Of a stretch of DNA of 64,000 bases, positions 1-13,683 are shown piece after piece. Made by a program: the position numbers and the translations under genes. The notes under the pieces were generated by a model that did no database searches, had not been told where the DNA came from, and was given only the letters and a program-made list of their open reading frames with translations. Each line of letters opens with the position of its first letter. Positions within the stretch are counted from its first letter, which is position 1. Source of the DNA: Anastatus disparis (lineage: Eukaryota; Arthropoda; Insecta; Hymenoptera; Eupelmidae); the NCBI GenBank assembly GCA_017163975.1, contig JAFFSR010000251.1:2356001-2420000 (forward strand), in the 5' to 3' direction.

Positions 1-3000
1 CCACGCGAATGCTCTCATTTTTCTACTCTCGCTCATTCTCTCACTTTTTTTTTCTCTCCCTTTTGTATACCATCGTTGAAAACCTTAATATGAATACAAA
101 AGCAATTTCTATCGCGTCTATTATTTATCGTGTAATGCTTGGACAAAGTGGACCGTGTATATTATTACTGGCAATATATGTATACACGTAGTGCCAAAAA
201 TTTATCTATATGTTACATCTGTTGGATGAGCATCAAAGGGATGTGCTATATACGCACCAACGATGACGAATATCGCTACAAGGGATTATTATTTAACTTT
301 GCTTTATTTGTTGGATACAGTTGCTAACTTCATTTTTTTTTTCCTTTGCTTTCTACTTTTTTTTTGTAATGTTATACTCTTTTTTTTTAGGTAACGCTTT
401 AGTATGAAAAAAAAAGGAAAATTGCGTGCGAGAAGTGGTTGGCAGAGTGCTGTAAATTACGTTTGTTTGATAGAATATACGGAAAAAGATGTTTACATGA
501 GTTTTTGTTAGGATGCGCGCATCGGTGTGGTCAGCTTGTTGGGCAAAATTGTTTGTCCCTTTGAAGAGACGTGCGGCGGCTTTTTTTTTATCCAGAGTTT
601 TATTTGATTTTCACCGGGTGCCAGATATAAATTTCGTTACAGAAGGTCGCTTGTTTTCAATAGATGTACGTGTTTTGATTTTTATTTTAGTTTAGTTTTT
701 AATCCTTTTTTTTTCACTCTCAAATAAATATTGAAAATCTTATTATGGAAAAGCTTTTTTAATAGAATAAAAATTGTTGATATTTAAAATACAAAATTAA
801 ATTATTATTGTGAAACATTAGAAATATTTTTAGTGATGAATATATTACTATTTATTTTTTAATTAAAAAATTTTCTTAACATACATATTTATAAAATTCA
901 AATTAAAAAACTGATATCTAAAAAGAGAAATATAAACTTCATTATACATCTCATAATCTAGTAACACAATCAGAGAAAATTCTCGCTTGCCAAATGTTTT
1001 ACTACAAATGAAATGGCGAAACTTTAATCCAACCTATTCAAGCTTCCATTCCATAAATTTAAAAAAAAAAAGAAAGAAAAATTTAAAGGGAACGCAAGCA
1101 ACAAAGAATCTCTATTGTTTTACAACTATGGGATATCTTCCAAAAAGTTAGAGTAATACAATTTTCTCTTTGTCAGTTTTAAAAGGTCACCCGAACAAAA
1201 CTGTATGTATATACATCCTAGTACCAATTGTCTATTTCCCAGAGCTTCATAAACAAAAGAGCAATGACGTGAAAATGTATACCCATAACCGTCGACACCC
1301 AAAAAGCAACAATTTTCATCCTCCTATCTTTCGATGGTATTCTTTTTTTTATACGTATAATTACTCGAAAATACGTAAAGCCTTCATCTCCTATTGTCGA
1401 ACTTAACTTTCTCTCTTTCTCTCTTTTAGTTTAGCAGCGAAGATAAACTAATCCTTCGTAACCGTCGGGCGATTACGTTTTAACGTTGATTGCGTCACAC
1501 TCACTTTCTCTCTCTTTCCCTCAACCCTTTTTTAGTCAGCCCCTATCAACTGCCTTTTCGTATATATATACGTTTTTGGACAAGTACTCACATCACACTA
1601 CGCACTTATCTTACTCTCTAGCTGAGGATTTTCAGCGCTATGATTCGTTTTCACAAAAGTAAATGTTTGTCTATATATTGTATGATTTGCATGTATACGT
1701 TTATTTTGTATTATACATCTTACTTAACGAGCATTGTTAATTTGATTCTGTAAACTCGATGACGTTGACGACTAAGATAATAATCAGGATGAAAGTGAGC
1801 CCGATGATTAGACGCGTGCGGTTTATCCGTTGTTGCTTCTTCTTCTTGCTTGATTAGAATTAACAGGAGGAGGAATGATGCTTGCGAGACATTGTAAAAT
1901 TACCGATTTATACTGGGCGTCGGAAGGATTAAAAGTGAGATGTGATTTCGACCGTAGGAGGGTCGAAAAAGAATAATATTACTACGTATACAACATAAAC
2001 TACAATTTATTTTACCATTTCATACAATAAAATATAAAATGTTCAACATTTTTTCTCTTTGTTTTTGGATGCTCCAAAAAATAAGGTGATGCTAAATTAA
2101 TAGAGAATACAATCAAAGTAAAAGATTCTCATTAAATTTAAAGATGAAACTATATTAATTTGATAAACAAAAGAAACTTTAGAGAAATTACGCTTAATCG
2201 CATACATGATAATGTCAGATAAATAGTAAAATAGGAATAGCAAAGCAATTGTTAAATTATCTAATAGTTAAAAGAAGCCCTTGAGGCTTTTGGAATACCG
2301 TAATTCTACTATACTGTACTCGTTCTATCGGATTTATTGTACGGATGATTTTGTGTATATATAGATAGATATATACTCAATTGCCTAAGGGGCCCTTTTG
2401 AGTCTGTGCTTGTCATCGGTGTCCAAGTTAATTGCCATTTCCATGCTCGAATAAATTAATAAAGTGTACTGCTGCTACGATTGCGTCTGCTGATGACATA
2501 TTGGTGACGATTTTAACCAAAGTACGGTCAGTTTAGTCTCTTGTCCTTTTGATTAGCTCTTTTGGATATTAGCTATTGTTAGTGTTCTTTTTTTTCATCT
2601 TCTAAGTTAATTATTGGAAACCTATTTCTCATTTCCTTAGAAATTTATTGATGAGGAAATTGATTATTGATTTTATAGAAGTCGTAAGGTCTCGTTCAAT
2701 CCTTTCATAATTATTTTATTAAAAATTTTTTCAAAGTATGGTGTTTTCAATAGCTAAAAATTTCGACGACTCAATGTGTTGAAGATAATTTTATAATATG
2801 CATATGTGATGGAATTTGGTTTGTATTCAAAAGGGTAATTAGATGCTCTCAAAACGTCGATTTTTTTATAAAAATTTAAGCGTTTTTTCAAAATTCTTAT
2901 ACAGCAAATGTTCTAATACATAACCACCTTAAGAATGATTCCACCCAAAAGGAAGTCATGGGTAAATTCGATAATTAACATGAGCTATAAATATGAAATG

Positions 3001-3335
3001 AACATATTATTAAAATTTTAATGATAAAATCTTATTTTCAAAAATTTGAAAGTCGATAATTTTATGAAAAGATTCAAACATATATTCTTGATCAAATTTA
3101 GCTTGTGAAAATGATAATAAAATAATTAAAACAATGAAAACAAATAGTAAAAATTTATTCTGTAAGACTATTTTTTTTCCGGTCAGCTAAAATGATATTG
3201 AATAATAAAATTTGAATAATATCTAAATATTATTAGCTATGTGTTTAGTATAAGGTTAAGACGCTATATAAGAAGAATATATAAATCTTGAAATATAAGA
3301 CTTCGATATACCTATATAAATAAATTTGTTGATTT
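1..3335. other. Host non-coding DNA, no gene recognised
   Basis: No convincing gene is seen. The stretch alternates between pyrimidine-rich, CpG-containing blocks (about 1-700 and 1000-1950) and very AT-rich blocks. The short open frames near the start (9-191, 139-327, 513-695, 1170-1406) have low-complexity or run-dominated composition and no recognisable protein similarity. A small perfect 7-bp stem (ttcgacc/ggtcgaa) lies at 1947-1967. It is probably intergenic or intronic. Confidence 0.6.
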
Positions 3336-3530
3336 CGTCAGTGGCTCAGTCGGCTAAGCGATGGATTCGTAATCTCGAGGACCCGAGTTCGAATCCCGCT
3401 CTCGGCCGATTGATACAAGCAAGTACCACTGTATGCTACATATGCTTTGTTCACGAACACACTAATGATCTCCGTCGCTAATTAGCATCGAAGTGATAGT
3501 ATAAATACAGTGACGTTAAATATAATAAAG
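3336..3530 (+). mobile_element. tRNA-derived SINE, copy 1
   Basis: This is a short retroposon with an internal RNA polymerase III promoter. The A-box-like segment is tggctcagtcgg and the B-box is gagttcgaatccc, spaced as in a tRNA. The tRNA-like head is followed by a tRNA-unrelated body (gttcacgaacacact, ctccgtcgctaattagcatcg) and the 3' end aaatacagtgacgttaaat, then an AT-rich tail. The same organisation recurs at 5286, 22035 and 41121, so this is a dispersed family rather than a tRNA gene. Target duplications are not clear for this copy. SINEs have no coding capacity and depend on a LINE for mobilisation. Confidence 0.85.
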
Positions 3531-4213
3531 AATGAAAGTATTAATAAAAAGTTGAAATATGTTTGTATATTATTAGTGACATTCCTTGTTATCTAGAATT
3601 TTTTTCCTTTGCTTTTTTTTTCATCAAACGTTATTGCATTTATTCTATTTTCTTTTTCATCCATGCAGCCGAGAAATGATTGACGCTTCAAGTGCGTTTT
3701 TGTTTGAAAAAAAAAGAAAGGACAGATATTTGCAACTATGATAACGAATGAGTTATGAGTGATATTTTTTTTTATTATTTTAGTTTTTATTTTGAAAAAA
3801 AAGTGGCAGATTATTAGACATCAATCCTGTCGTTTCCATTAGTATTGATTATTAACATTGACAAGTTAACATTATAATTTTAGGATTGATTCTACCAATA
3901 AGTGATTTTATAAATTACGCAATGTCTGTACGATATAGTTGGAAATGGAAAATGAAATTAGATTTGTTACTTTTATATCCAGTATTTTAAAAGTTTTAAA
4001 ATATTTTCTATGTTCTTTTTTAAAAGTTAATAACAATGATTAATATTTAACCCGATTATCCTTTTAATTTTGATAGACAATTTAACTAAAAAATTATTAA
4101 ATCTGTAAATGTCAAATCAAATTCAAATGAATAAAACGAAATATTTTGTTTAAATTTTCCATAAAAAATTAACTTGCAGTCAATCAAATAAAAAATCATG
4201 ATTATTAATAATT
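3531..4213. other. AT-rich non-coding DNA
   Basis: Nothing gene-like is visible. The stretch is A/T-run-rich sequence between a SINE and a hairpin element. Confidence 0.6.
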
Positions 4214-4406
4214 GTTGATGAAAACTAATTTCAACACAGTTGGATTATAAACGAAAATTTTTATTATTTTATTTTATTGTACTATAATTAAAGTGTTTTT
4301 TCAAACACTTTAGTTATGTTACAATAAAATAAACGTTGCAAAAATAAAGCAATATAAATTTTCGTTTATAATTCTAGTGTTTATGTACAAGTTAATTTTT
4401 ATCAAC
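4214..4406. mobile_element. Hairpin MITE, family with attataaacgaaaat ends, copy 1
   Basis: The segment folds back on itself. The left arm gttgatgaaaactaatttc, then ggattataaacgaaaattt, is mirrored on the right by aaattttcgtttataattc and ttaatttttatcaac. The centre is a tight inverted pair around aagtgttttttcaaacactt. The total is 193 bp with no coding capacity. A related palindrome occurs at 22291-22648, which argues for a dispersed non-autonomous element. The superfamily is not assigned because a target duplication is not obvious. Confidence 0.6.
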
Positions 4407-4890
4407 GAACTTCTTAAATGAGCATTAACTATCTAATGTATTTAATTACTAATAATTAATATAATTTCATAATAGTAACACTAACTATTTAATAACAGTA
4501 AATAATGAAGGATAAATGGTAATAATAAATCACGACACCTATTAATTATCTAAGAAATATCCAAAAATGTAGCATACCACTAAAGCCACGAGACCAAATT
4601 AATATACCTTTAACCAAGCAAAATAATTAAAGCCTAGAAAACACTTGGATCAATTACTGATCCCATAATAGCATTTTCCACATAAATTTTCTCTCATTCT
4701 CTCCGTTACATTAAATTCAAAGTAAAAATATGCACACGCATATATGACAAATTTTCTTCTTCGCTTAAATAGACAATCGTCTTTTGTCAATTTTATCTCG
4801 GGTAATCCTCTAACAACGCCCAAAAGTAAATCCTTCTGGAACAGCAAGGAGAAATCTGCAAGCTTGATTTATTAAGTACAAGTAAACTCC

Positions 4891-4953
<63 letters not shown>

Positions 4954-5277
4954 CCGAAAGCATATATTCAGTTATGTATGATATACCTATACGACTTACA
5001 AATGTGATTTACCTAGTTAATAATTTACCCCGAATATCCGAGAATATAATGTCATTGCTATATGGAACGTATAGATGGTAAGTATTAGATGGATTAATAC
5101 GAAAGTACATTTTCATTTCAAATGTATAGAGTAATTTTTTCAAAAAAGTTTATATGGATTGTTAGTTGTGTGATTTTGATGATTAGATGAATTAATCTTT
5201 TTTTTTCATTTTGAATGGTGTCAAAAATTAACGACAATTCTATTTTCTCTTTGTTTACTTAACAAGTAACAGGTGCT
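4407..5277. other. AT-rich non-coding DNA with a (GA)n tract
   Basis: No gene is seen. The open frame on the minus strand at 4650-4847 has no recognisable domain. A long GA microsatellite lies within the stretch and is listed separately. Confidence 0.55.
4894..4949. repeat. (GA)28 microsatellite
   Basis: This is an uninterrupted dinucleotide tract of about 56 bp. It is a typical polymorphic microsatellite and in insects could also act as a GAGA-type site, though nothing nearby points to a promoter. Confidence 0.95.
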
Positions 5278-5285
5278 ATCAAATG

Positions 5286-5490
5286 AGGTCTCTAGTGGCT
5301 CAGTCGGTAGAACGATGTATTCGTAATCTCGAGGACCCGAGTTCGAATCCCGCTCTCGGCTGATTTATAAAAGCACTACAGTTTGTTACATGTGCTTTGT
5401 TCACGAACACACTGAAAACCTCCGTCGCTGATTAGTATCGCAATGATAGCATAAATACAGGGACGTTATATAAAAAAATAAATAAATATA
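5286..5490 (+). mobile_element. tRNA-derived SINE, copy 2, with target-site duplication
   Basis: This is the best-preserved insertion of the family. The A-box tggctcagtcgg and B-box gagttcgaatccc are intact, followed by the shared body and the 3' end aaatacagggacgtta with an A-rich tail. The direct repeat atcaaatg flanks it at 5278-5285 and 5491-5498, which fits a target-site duplication made by target-primed retroposition. The duplication fixes the 5' end near aggtctctagtggc. Copy 3 shares the preceding gaggtc, which supports that boundary. Confidence 0.88.
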
Positions 5491-5498
5491 ATCAAATG

Positions 5499-7863
5499 TT
5501 CTTTATCGAATTTATAAAATTTTTCATTATTTTTTCAAGTCTCTTAATAAAATATTTTATAATATTATAAAACACTAAAAACATAAATATTCTTTGTCTT
5601 GATAAACTGCCCCTATGGGCTGTAAATAATTTTATATTTTCCGACATAAATGAATAAAATCTAAAAAATTTGCAAAATTTCATATTAAATTCATATAAAT
5701 AATGATACCCATCGATAAAATTTAGACACCATAATGAAATAAATAATAATCAAACTAATAAATCCAAACTAAATCTTTACGTACAAATGTAAATGGCGCT
5801 ACATTAATATCAAACAAAAAAAAGAGAAACCAGTTGAACATAGTATAGAAAATACTATAGCACAATATCTTCCGAAAAAGGACACATATGAAAAATTCGT
5901 ATAATATAACGATATAAATATACGCCCATAATACAAGTAAAAAAAAATAATATAGGGGGGAAGAGGGATGGCTAAAATATCCCTGTAGTCGAAAATCCGT
6001 GTTATGCGACTGATTGCATATAGAGTACACACATGACAGAGTGTCGTTATTAATCTCTCCCGGTTATGGTACAGAGAGCTTCAACTTCTCTCTCACCCTT
6101 ATTCGATATATATATATATATATACACATATCCGTTTTCGACGTAAGCATACAGCATGTATATACTGATGCAAGCTTTTCCCGGATATACTTTCGTAAAT
6201 TGCTATCTCGCGAAAGAAAAGCCGATGTATACGCGCGCGCGTGTAACGCTATGAGAGAACGTAACGATGTGTCATTACTATACCGCCGGCAATTAATCGA
6301 GTAACACAAGAGAATGAGGAGATACTGTTAGTGTGCCGGGTTTGTATAATGTTACAAATGACATCGACACGTTTTAACTGAACAGAAAAAAAAAGAAAAA
6401 GAAAATAAAGTTAGAGAAGAGAGAGGGAAAATCCATTTAGATATACTTTAACTGTAAGCGCGCGATGTCATTAGCTTACGCGCGTGTCTAAAACTGGTCA
6501 TTAGTCGCGATTTTGTTTCTTCTTCTTTTTCTGACTTTTTGTTTCTCCTCTTTTTTTGCTTTGGCTCTTGATCGATTGTAAGCTCGTTGTATACTAAGAG
6601 GCTTTAAATAATGTTTTATTGTTTCTACTTAGGACTAATTATCGATCTTTTATTTTATTTTAGTTCTTCAAATGAATTATTTTATTAATTTTAATAAAAT
6701 TTAATGATTTATTTTCATAGTAAATATATTTCAAAATTATAACTTTTGAATATTCTTATAATTTTTTACTAAGCAAACTCGTGGAACTACTCGTTCAAGA
6801 AAACTTTCATGTTTGATTTTAATTTTTAAATTTTAATTCTTAAGTTATTGACATGATGATGTTTGGAAATAAAAAGTACTTATTTCAGAATTAAAATAAC
6901 GGGTTAAATATCAAATATTAGATGTGATTTATCAGCATTAGTTTTGTAAGTTTTTCAATACTAACTACAAATTTTATTTAACATTAATATATCAAATGAT
7001 ATCAAACTTTTGGAAATCTCAATGAGTTATTTGTTTATTTTATCCAATCATAAAAATTTATAATAGAGATATTTTTAAAAATTTTGATGTATAAAAGATT
7101 TAAAAATTTTTTAAACTGCTATATATACATAATTATGCAAAGCGTATATTATGTAAAGCATATATTTTGTCTCGCCTCCTTAACTTCCAAATGTTTTAAA
7201 AGATTTTCACTGTAATATACAGTAAATTGTAAATTTAATTTCAAAATTTTTTTTTTCGTAGAACAATAAATACTTACGTATCTTGAGTAATAATTAATAA
7301 GCACGACAATAACGGGTATGTCATTACTTCACTTTACATTTGTAAAATTTTAATTTATAAACCATAATTCTATTTTCGTTTGTGCAAAAAATATCATGAA
7401 GTATAAAATATAATTTCACATTAATGTATCTAAAAATAGTAAATTTAAGCTCAGTATTAGCGTCTTATTGTCAACTAAAATAAATATAACTTTAAATACA
7501 CCATTCCTTTTTACCAATTATTTAAAAAAAAGAAAGAAAAAAAACTAAGTCAGTCTTTTCTCACAAATACAAATCTCAACCTAAGAACTTAATACCTCAG
7601 AGTAAAAGCTTCCTATAAAGAAGTTTATTCGAATCAATTGGAATAAAGGCCTCGCGGCAATTTTTCTTTACTTTATAAAACGTCGCGTGTCCTGTGTATA
7701 TACAGTCGCAAGAAAATCCACCTCTGTATATACCCACGGCAAACATTTTAGCTCCATTTGGAAAATGAAGCATCGGGAAAACGCTCCTTTGTTTATACCT
7801 TTTCTCTTACTTATATAGCATTCGAAACATATCCTTATACCTCAATCTTTCTTAGAAACTTTG

Positions 7864-7913
<50 letters not shown>

Positions 7914-8654
7914 GTATCTTTGTATATACGTATGTATTAACATGTATAGGACTTTAGAAGCCTGAAGGCGCGAGAGCTCAAGCAATCCTTTTAAATCCTC
8001 TCAAGAGTATTCTTCTAATTTTATGCTCGCTACCTCTTTGCAACTCTCTACCACCACTGCTGCTCCTACTGTACGCATAATCTTTTATGAGTATATGCCG
8101 GCAAAAAAAAGGATATTCCTTCCTATATACACGCCTGTTACTCTCACGCGGATTTATCTTTTTTTTTTCTCCTTTTCTTTTCTTTCCTTTCTTTATCCTT
8201 GTTCGTCATTGCTTTCTTTATATCTGTACGTATGTATATATATAACCTTTTTTTTGTGTATTAAGAGACGCAGAGTCAAAGGAAGATTCGTATACGATGC
8301 CGAGTTATTTTTTTGCTAGTTTAAAGCTTGTGGCTTTGGAATGAAATTATTTTGCTTCGTTGCATATATATATATATATATATATATATGTGCGTGTATG
8401 TGTATACCGATTGTACCAAGGCCTTTTACTACTGTAGGCTCAAACGTGGGCTTTTCATGTTATGATTGGGTGGTATTGTGAGAAAAGATTTTTTTTTTCT
8501 CAACAAAGGAGTCTATGTTCACTTTTTTTTTACCTTGGGATAATTATACCCGAATGAACTTTGATAGAATTATTTAAAAATTAATAACTTCATCCTTGAA
8601 TCCTGTAGAAAAAAGAGCTTTTGTGGTATTTTAAAAATAATTATTTACCTTATA
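5499..8654. other. Host non-coding DNA with microsatellites
   Basis: No gene is recognised. Overlapping short frames on both strands at 5755-6309 lie in pyrimidine-rich and TA-repeat sequence and overlap each other antisense, as expected by chance. The segment 6020-6560 has more CpG and alternating purine-pyrimidine (tatacgcgcgcgcgtg) than the AT-rich DNA at 6600-7560. TA tracts at 7866 and 8365 are part of this stretch. Confidence 0.55.
7866..7911. repeat. (TA)n microsatellite
   Basis: This is an uninterrupted TA tract of about 46 bp. A shorter one follows at about 8365-8389. The 60-codon open frame crossing it (7758-7940) reads the tract as alternating Ile-Tyr and is not a gene. Confidence 0.95.
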
Positions 8655-8882
8655 CACGGAGAGATTTTTTAAAGGTATAAAATTATTATATACATGATAA
8701 AACTTGCTACATATATAGTAAACATTCCATTTACAAAAAATAAATTTTGTTATGCGTATATTAATTTTGCTATTTGTACAGCAATTTTGATCATATGTAT
8801 GTAGTAACCTTTAAACAAAATCAAGTATGTTCCACAGTTACAATGGAATATGGTAATTTTACCAATAGGATTTCTCTCCATG
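8655..8882. mobile_element. TA-flanked MITE with cacggagaga ends
   Basis: The left end cacggagagatttt is mirrored by the right end ggatttctctccatg. TA dinucleotides flank both sides (8653-8654 and 8883-8884), as for Tc1/mariner-type insertions. The element is 228 bp and has no coding capacity. The ends differ at one inner position (cgg against cat), so the copy is somewhat aged. Confidence 0.62.
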
Positions 8883-8884
8883 TA

Positions 8885-11800
8885 TATATGTGATATTTAT
8901 AAATTAATCATGAAAGTCCATTTGATTGATTCGTTATCAATTTTAAATAAACTAGATTAACGATTATATATATTTTTATCAAGAATAAGTAGTATTTGCA
9001 TAAAAATATTCACTTATCGATATATTTTACTTTGAACGTATCATTAAAAAAAATCATTTATTTACGATTAAATTTATTTTTAAAAATCTTCGAAAATTCG
9101 AAATCTCTTTAGCCATAGCAATTTGAAATCTAATCATTTTACGAGCAATGCCCAGTGAGTGGATATACATTTCGTAAGCGTTGGATCGGACACATACACT
9201 TTTTTTTCCTCATGAATTATTCATGAGGATTCGCCGGGGCTCTATCAGCTTTTCGATTATATCGACATCTACATACACGAGCATTGTCGTTCAAAATTTT
9301 ATTTTTTTTAATTTCTTTTTTTTGTCTTTTAATTGAACCTCGTACATTTTTGTTTAACTTGGATAAATTTACAATTTAACTTTTTTTTACGAATCCTCTA
9401 TTCTTTATTTTGAATTTTTCATTTAACTTCATTTGATATAAAGACAAATATTAGAGATGTGAGTTATGATTATTTGCGAGCGGATATTCATTATGGGTAT
9501 TATTGTATTGATATAATGGCGTAATCAATTTCTCGTCTTTTGAAAAATATTGAATTACTGTAAATAGTCTTAAGTGTAATCCAATACATACAGGGAATAG
9601 CATTACAATGGCATCTGCTTCAATATCTTTTATTCTTTTCAGTTGATTTTATTTTAGGGGTTGTGAACGGGATAATTTGCTTTATTTATTTTATAAAGTT
9701 ATAATGCAATTTTAACTTGAGTATTATTTTTTGAAATTTTATATTGAATATTTTTGTTTTTAGTTTTAAATTGTCAAAATAGTAAATTAAAAAAAAAACA
9801 ATACTTTTTGCCATAATTCCACGTAATTCAAGAATAAATTTTATTAAAAATTCAAATTTTTTTTTAATAAACAATAGTTTGATTTTTCTTTAATAACGTA
9901 AATAAAATTGTCATTAGATTGTTTCACGAAAAATGAACCGTACATACACAAGAGACTTTTTTTTCGCTCGAGTGTCTGCTTCGATCCACTTTAGGATTAG
10001 GTTCTCTTTCTCTTTTTTTTCCCTCTTTTCTTGGTCCTATATAACTTTTTTCCGTGGAGATTTTGCCGCTCTCACGTCCAGCAAATCCTATATCCGATAA
10101 CGATGATTCGATATAGAAAAGAGTGAGTCCAGAGCCACAGATTGTCCAATCGGATTATCATAATATTTTTATTATTATCGCTTGAATCTCCAAAAGTTAT
10201 TTTTTTTTCTCTCTTCCTCTCTTTCCTTTTTCCTTTCTAGCTAGAGGATTCGAGCATATATTTTTTTTTTTATTTTTTCGTATGTTTATACGTACGGAAA
10301 ACCCTTACGCTCAGCAACCGGACATTACTCAAATCGAATAATCGTGTCGGCCGCGAGATATGTCGCTTTTTTTCACAGTGTTAGAAAAAAAAAGAGAGGA
10401 AGAGGCAAGGCTTTTTACCTTCCTTTCTTTCCTTTTTTTTTTTTTTATTTCGCATGCTTTTTTATCAGCCAACATTCGGCTATAGTTTTTATTTGCGAGC
10501 TTTTTATTTGGACGCGCCAATAGTTTTCCGGATGTGCGAACCTGGAATGCGGAATTTATTATCTCGAGTATATTTTTCTTCTTTTTTTTTATTTTGATTT
10601 TTATTTGAGTTCGGGCACTATATTGCCTTTTTTTTAGTATTGTTTGCTGTCTCGGCAAAATTGATGATTTAAAAGCACTGAATGAATTGGTTGACTGATG
10701 AATGCCTATCGGTCGTGATACGAAGAGATTGTACGAAATAATAATGATAATAATAAAAAGATATACAGAATGTATTCATAAAAGTTAAAGCTATTATGTT
10801 TTTATTTCTATGCAAATGAAAAAGCTGTTATAAAGCATACTTTTAGATAAATTTTATATTAAATTTCAAATACAATTGTTTTTGTGAAAAAAAAAAGAAT
10901 CATTTAAAAAATTTTTAAAATAATAGTATCTGTGTACAAATTGAATCATTGGCTTATGTCACACAATGAAAGACAATTATAATGAATTAAACAAATCAAA
11001 TTTTAATATCAGCAATTGAATTACAAAAAAACTTTAAGGTAAAGGTACTATCTTACGAATATTTTCAATTTTGGTAATCAAAAGCTCACAAAGTTTGAAA
11101 TAATCAATCGTTATGAATATCTAATATTTACAGTTTAATTAAATTATTGATTATCGTAAAATTTCTCAACTACAACGCACAGAACGATTAAACAAAAGGA
11201 GACGTTATTCACTTGAACGAACATAGTTCAACCCTATCATAAATATAGACGTTAAATATCTCTTTCACGTAAACCCACATCTTGCGCACGCTTTCTCCAT
11301 TCTAGAATAGATCAAAGTGTCACGTATATAGATGCTCATTCCTCCTTCGGCATAACGTTAATTAATGTCAAACACTAAGGACTTAATACACACACGCACA
11401 CACACACATACACATAAACACACAAATACACATACATATACACATTTATATATATGTACTCAATAATATATCAATAATAATTATGTTCTTTGTTCAATAA
11501 TACGTATGAGCACATATAGGTTTCAATTTACATATCTTAGCTTTGAATAACTATTGAGAAGCTGATTATACACGAGTTGTGAGAAATAGAGAACGAAAGA
11601 GCAATCGTCTTCTGGGGGAGGGTTTGAACATTAAATTTGACATACAGGCAACGAAGCATCTCATAGTTGGTTGAAAGTATTAAAGCGTTTGTGCATCGAT
11701 CAAAATAAAAAAAAAAACGCTTGACAGATTTTAGATTGCGTAAGACGCGTGTGATCAAGGCGGATGATGGTTTTTTTTTCTGGTTGTTTTTATGTACACA

Positions 11801-12593
11801 CGACATGCTCATATCCAATCGCTTTTCCTTGTGTCTAAAGTTTTTAAATCATTGTTTGATATCCCTCGTTTCTTTTTTTTTTGGAGATTTAACATTAGAA
11901 AGTATAATTTTCGTTTTCCTTTTTTTTTCTTCGGAAGATTTTGGGTAGCCTAAAGCAAATTTTTATGTATTAGCAATTTTTATTTTTTACGCATGAAAAT
12001 GACTCGCAAATTATTCCGTATTTTAGGGTTGTCATCTTTGTATATTAAATCATGCATGTCTTGTAAGAATAACGTTATGATGAATCATTATTTTATTAGA
12101 TTTAAAAGTATAAAAATTTTAAAGTAAAGCCCAAATGACATGAAAATGCGAGTTAATAGTTCGGTTGAATGAATAATCTTGGAAATAATTATGATTATAT
12201 GATAGAAAAAATGTTACACTTTAATAATTTTTTTCCATTCTTTTGCCAAATTATTAGCTAGTAAGTGTAAAAATGATAAAACAACTAAAAATAACATAAA
12301 AAATGTAATATGAAATGTTACAAATATAGCATTAGCTTTTTTAGTCTGTAGATAGGTAAGGTGAAATCCTATATAAAGCGTATATCTAAAGGTAAGCGAC
12401 AACAAGTAAGCGATGAATCATCACCGATCTTCTATAACGTATTAGCTATACATATAACGTATATATATCTATAAAACGTATTCAGAGCAACGGCATTAAT
12501 TAACGTTCCTCCCAAGCGAGTACTGTGACTTTGATCTGATCTACATGGGTGAAAGGACGGACACGCTTGGTATTAACCCCTTTTAGCCGTATT

Positions 12594-12644
<51 letters not shown>

Positions 12645-13495
12645 CACAGAAATTAAAGTAAAATGCTTTGAAGAGATAGAGAGAGAGCCTTTAACATTAA
12701 GCGAATATACACATATAACGCATTGTGCAATTGTTTTTGTAAATCATGTGCGAAAAGCGGTCAGAAAAGGTGATACCTGTATATAAGGCTTTTCGATAAT
12801 GGCATTTCCTCGTGTGCATGAGCAAGTTGATTAAATTCAAACATCCACCACGTGTATACGCCGATGTTTAAAGCAATGCTTATATATATATATATATATA
12901 GATATAGATAATCTGACACTATGAGAGTACAAATATGCTCATATTGGCTGATAGTCAAAGGGCAAGCTTTTGCTTTCTCGACTCGGCTATACGTATATTC
13001 TGACAATGCTTCAGTCGCATAATAATAGCATGCCATAGGGCAGATGTCGTTTGTGTTTATGAAAACCCTTTTGATGACTATTGTTAAAGGAGCAATTTTC
13101 TATACGCGACCGGTCATCTGAAAGGAATGACGATGAAAAATTTTAAAATATATCGACATTCTTGCTGCTTTGAAAATTCTGATATTCAACCTTTTTTTTA
13201 ATCAATATTGGTGATGTATTGAATAAGCTTGAAACTGTATTAAAAAATATTGAATATCATAATTAACTAGCAAATGTATCCACTTTTATGAATAATGTTA
13301 TTGCATTGCATTTTATGATATATTTTTATGAATATGATAAAAATTAATGGAACGTTCGTTTAATATGATTATTTTAATTGATGAATTCTCATAACCAACA
13401 AAGTTTTAAAAAATATAATTTAATGATCAATAAAAATGATCTATTCTCTGGCATAAAACGTTACTAGTTACGGATAAAAATGTTACACACAAAAA
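8885..13495. other. Host non-coding DNA
   Basis: No gene is recognised. Open frames such as 10329-10658 (minus, Lys-rich from a T-run block) and 11537-11948 (both strands) are compositional. The stretch holds a degenerate (CA)n tract at about 11390-11425, a (TA)n tract at about 12597-12640 and a shorter TA tract at about 12881-12900. Confidence 0.55.
12597..12640. repeat. (TA)n microsatellite
   Basis: A continuous TA tract of about 44 bp, followed by catacacag. It is a simple sequence repeat only. Confidence 0.93.
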
Positions 13496-13683
13496 GAATT
13501 TTACGTTCTTCTAACCTCAAAATCGCAACTTCTTTTCTCATTTTCGGCTCTCAGAACGTAAAATTCATTACGTTACTTGGACAAAAAGGCTTTTTAACGA
13601 AACTCGTTACAAACCTCGCCTTCGGCTCGGCTTGTAATCTTCTCGTTTCGTAAAAAAAGCCTATCTGTCCACGGAACGTAATG
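13496..13683. repeat. Two adjacent inverted repeats (double hairpin)
   Basis: The first hairpin has perfect 14-bp arms, gaattttacgttct at 13496 and agaacgtaaaattc at 13553-13566. It is immediately followed by a second, longer and imperfect one (13566-13683). The second begins cattacgtta and ends ggaacgtaatg, with ggcttttt/aaaaaaagcc and aacgaaactcg/ctcgtttcg pairing around the GC-rich loop cctcgccttcggctcgg. The arms are richer in CpG than the surroundings. It may be a compact non-autonomous element or a structured remnant. There is no coding potential. Confidence 0.7.

Noticed and set aside
3336..3410. Genuine tRNA gene (clear A and B boxes)
   Set aside because: The same head recurs four times with a shared non-tRNA body and 3' tail, and the acceptor stem does not close. 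It is a SINE head.
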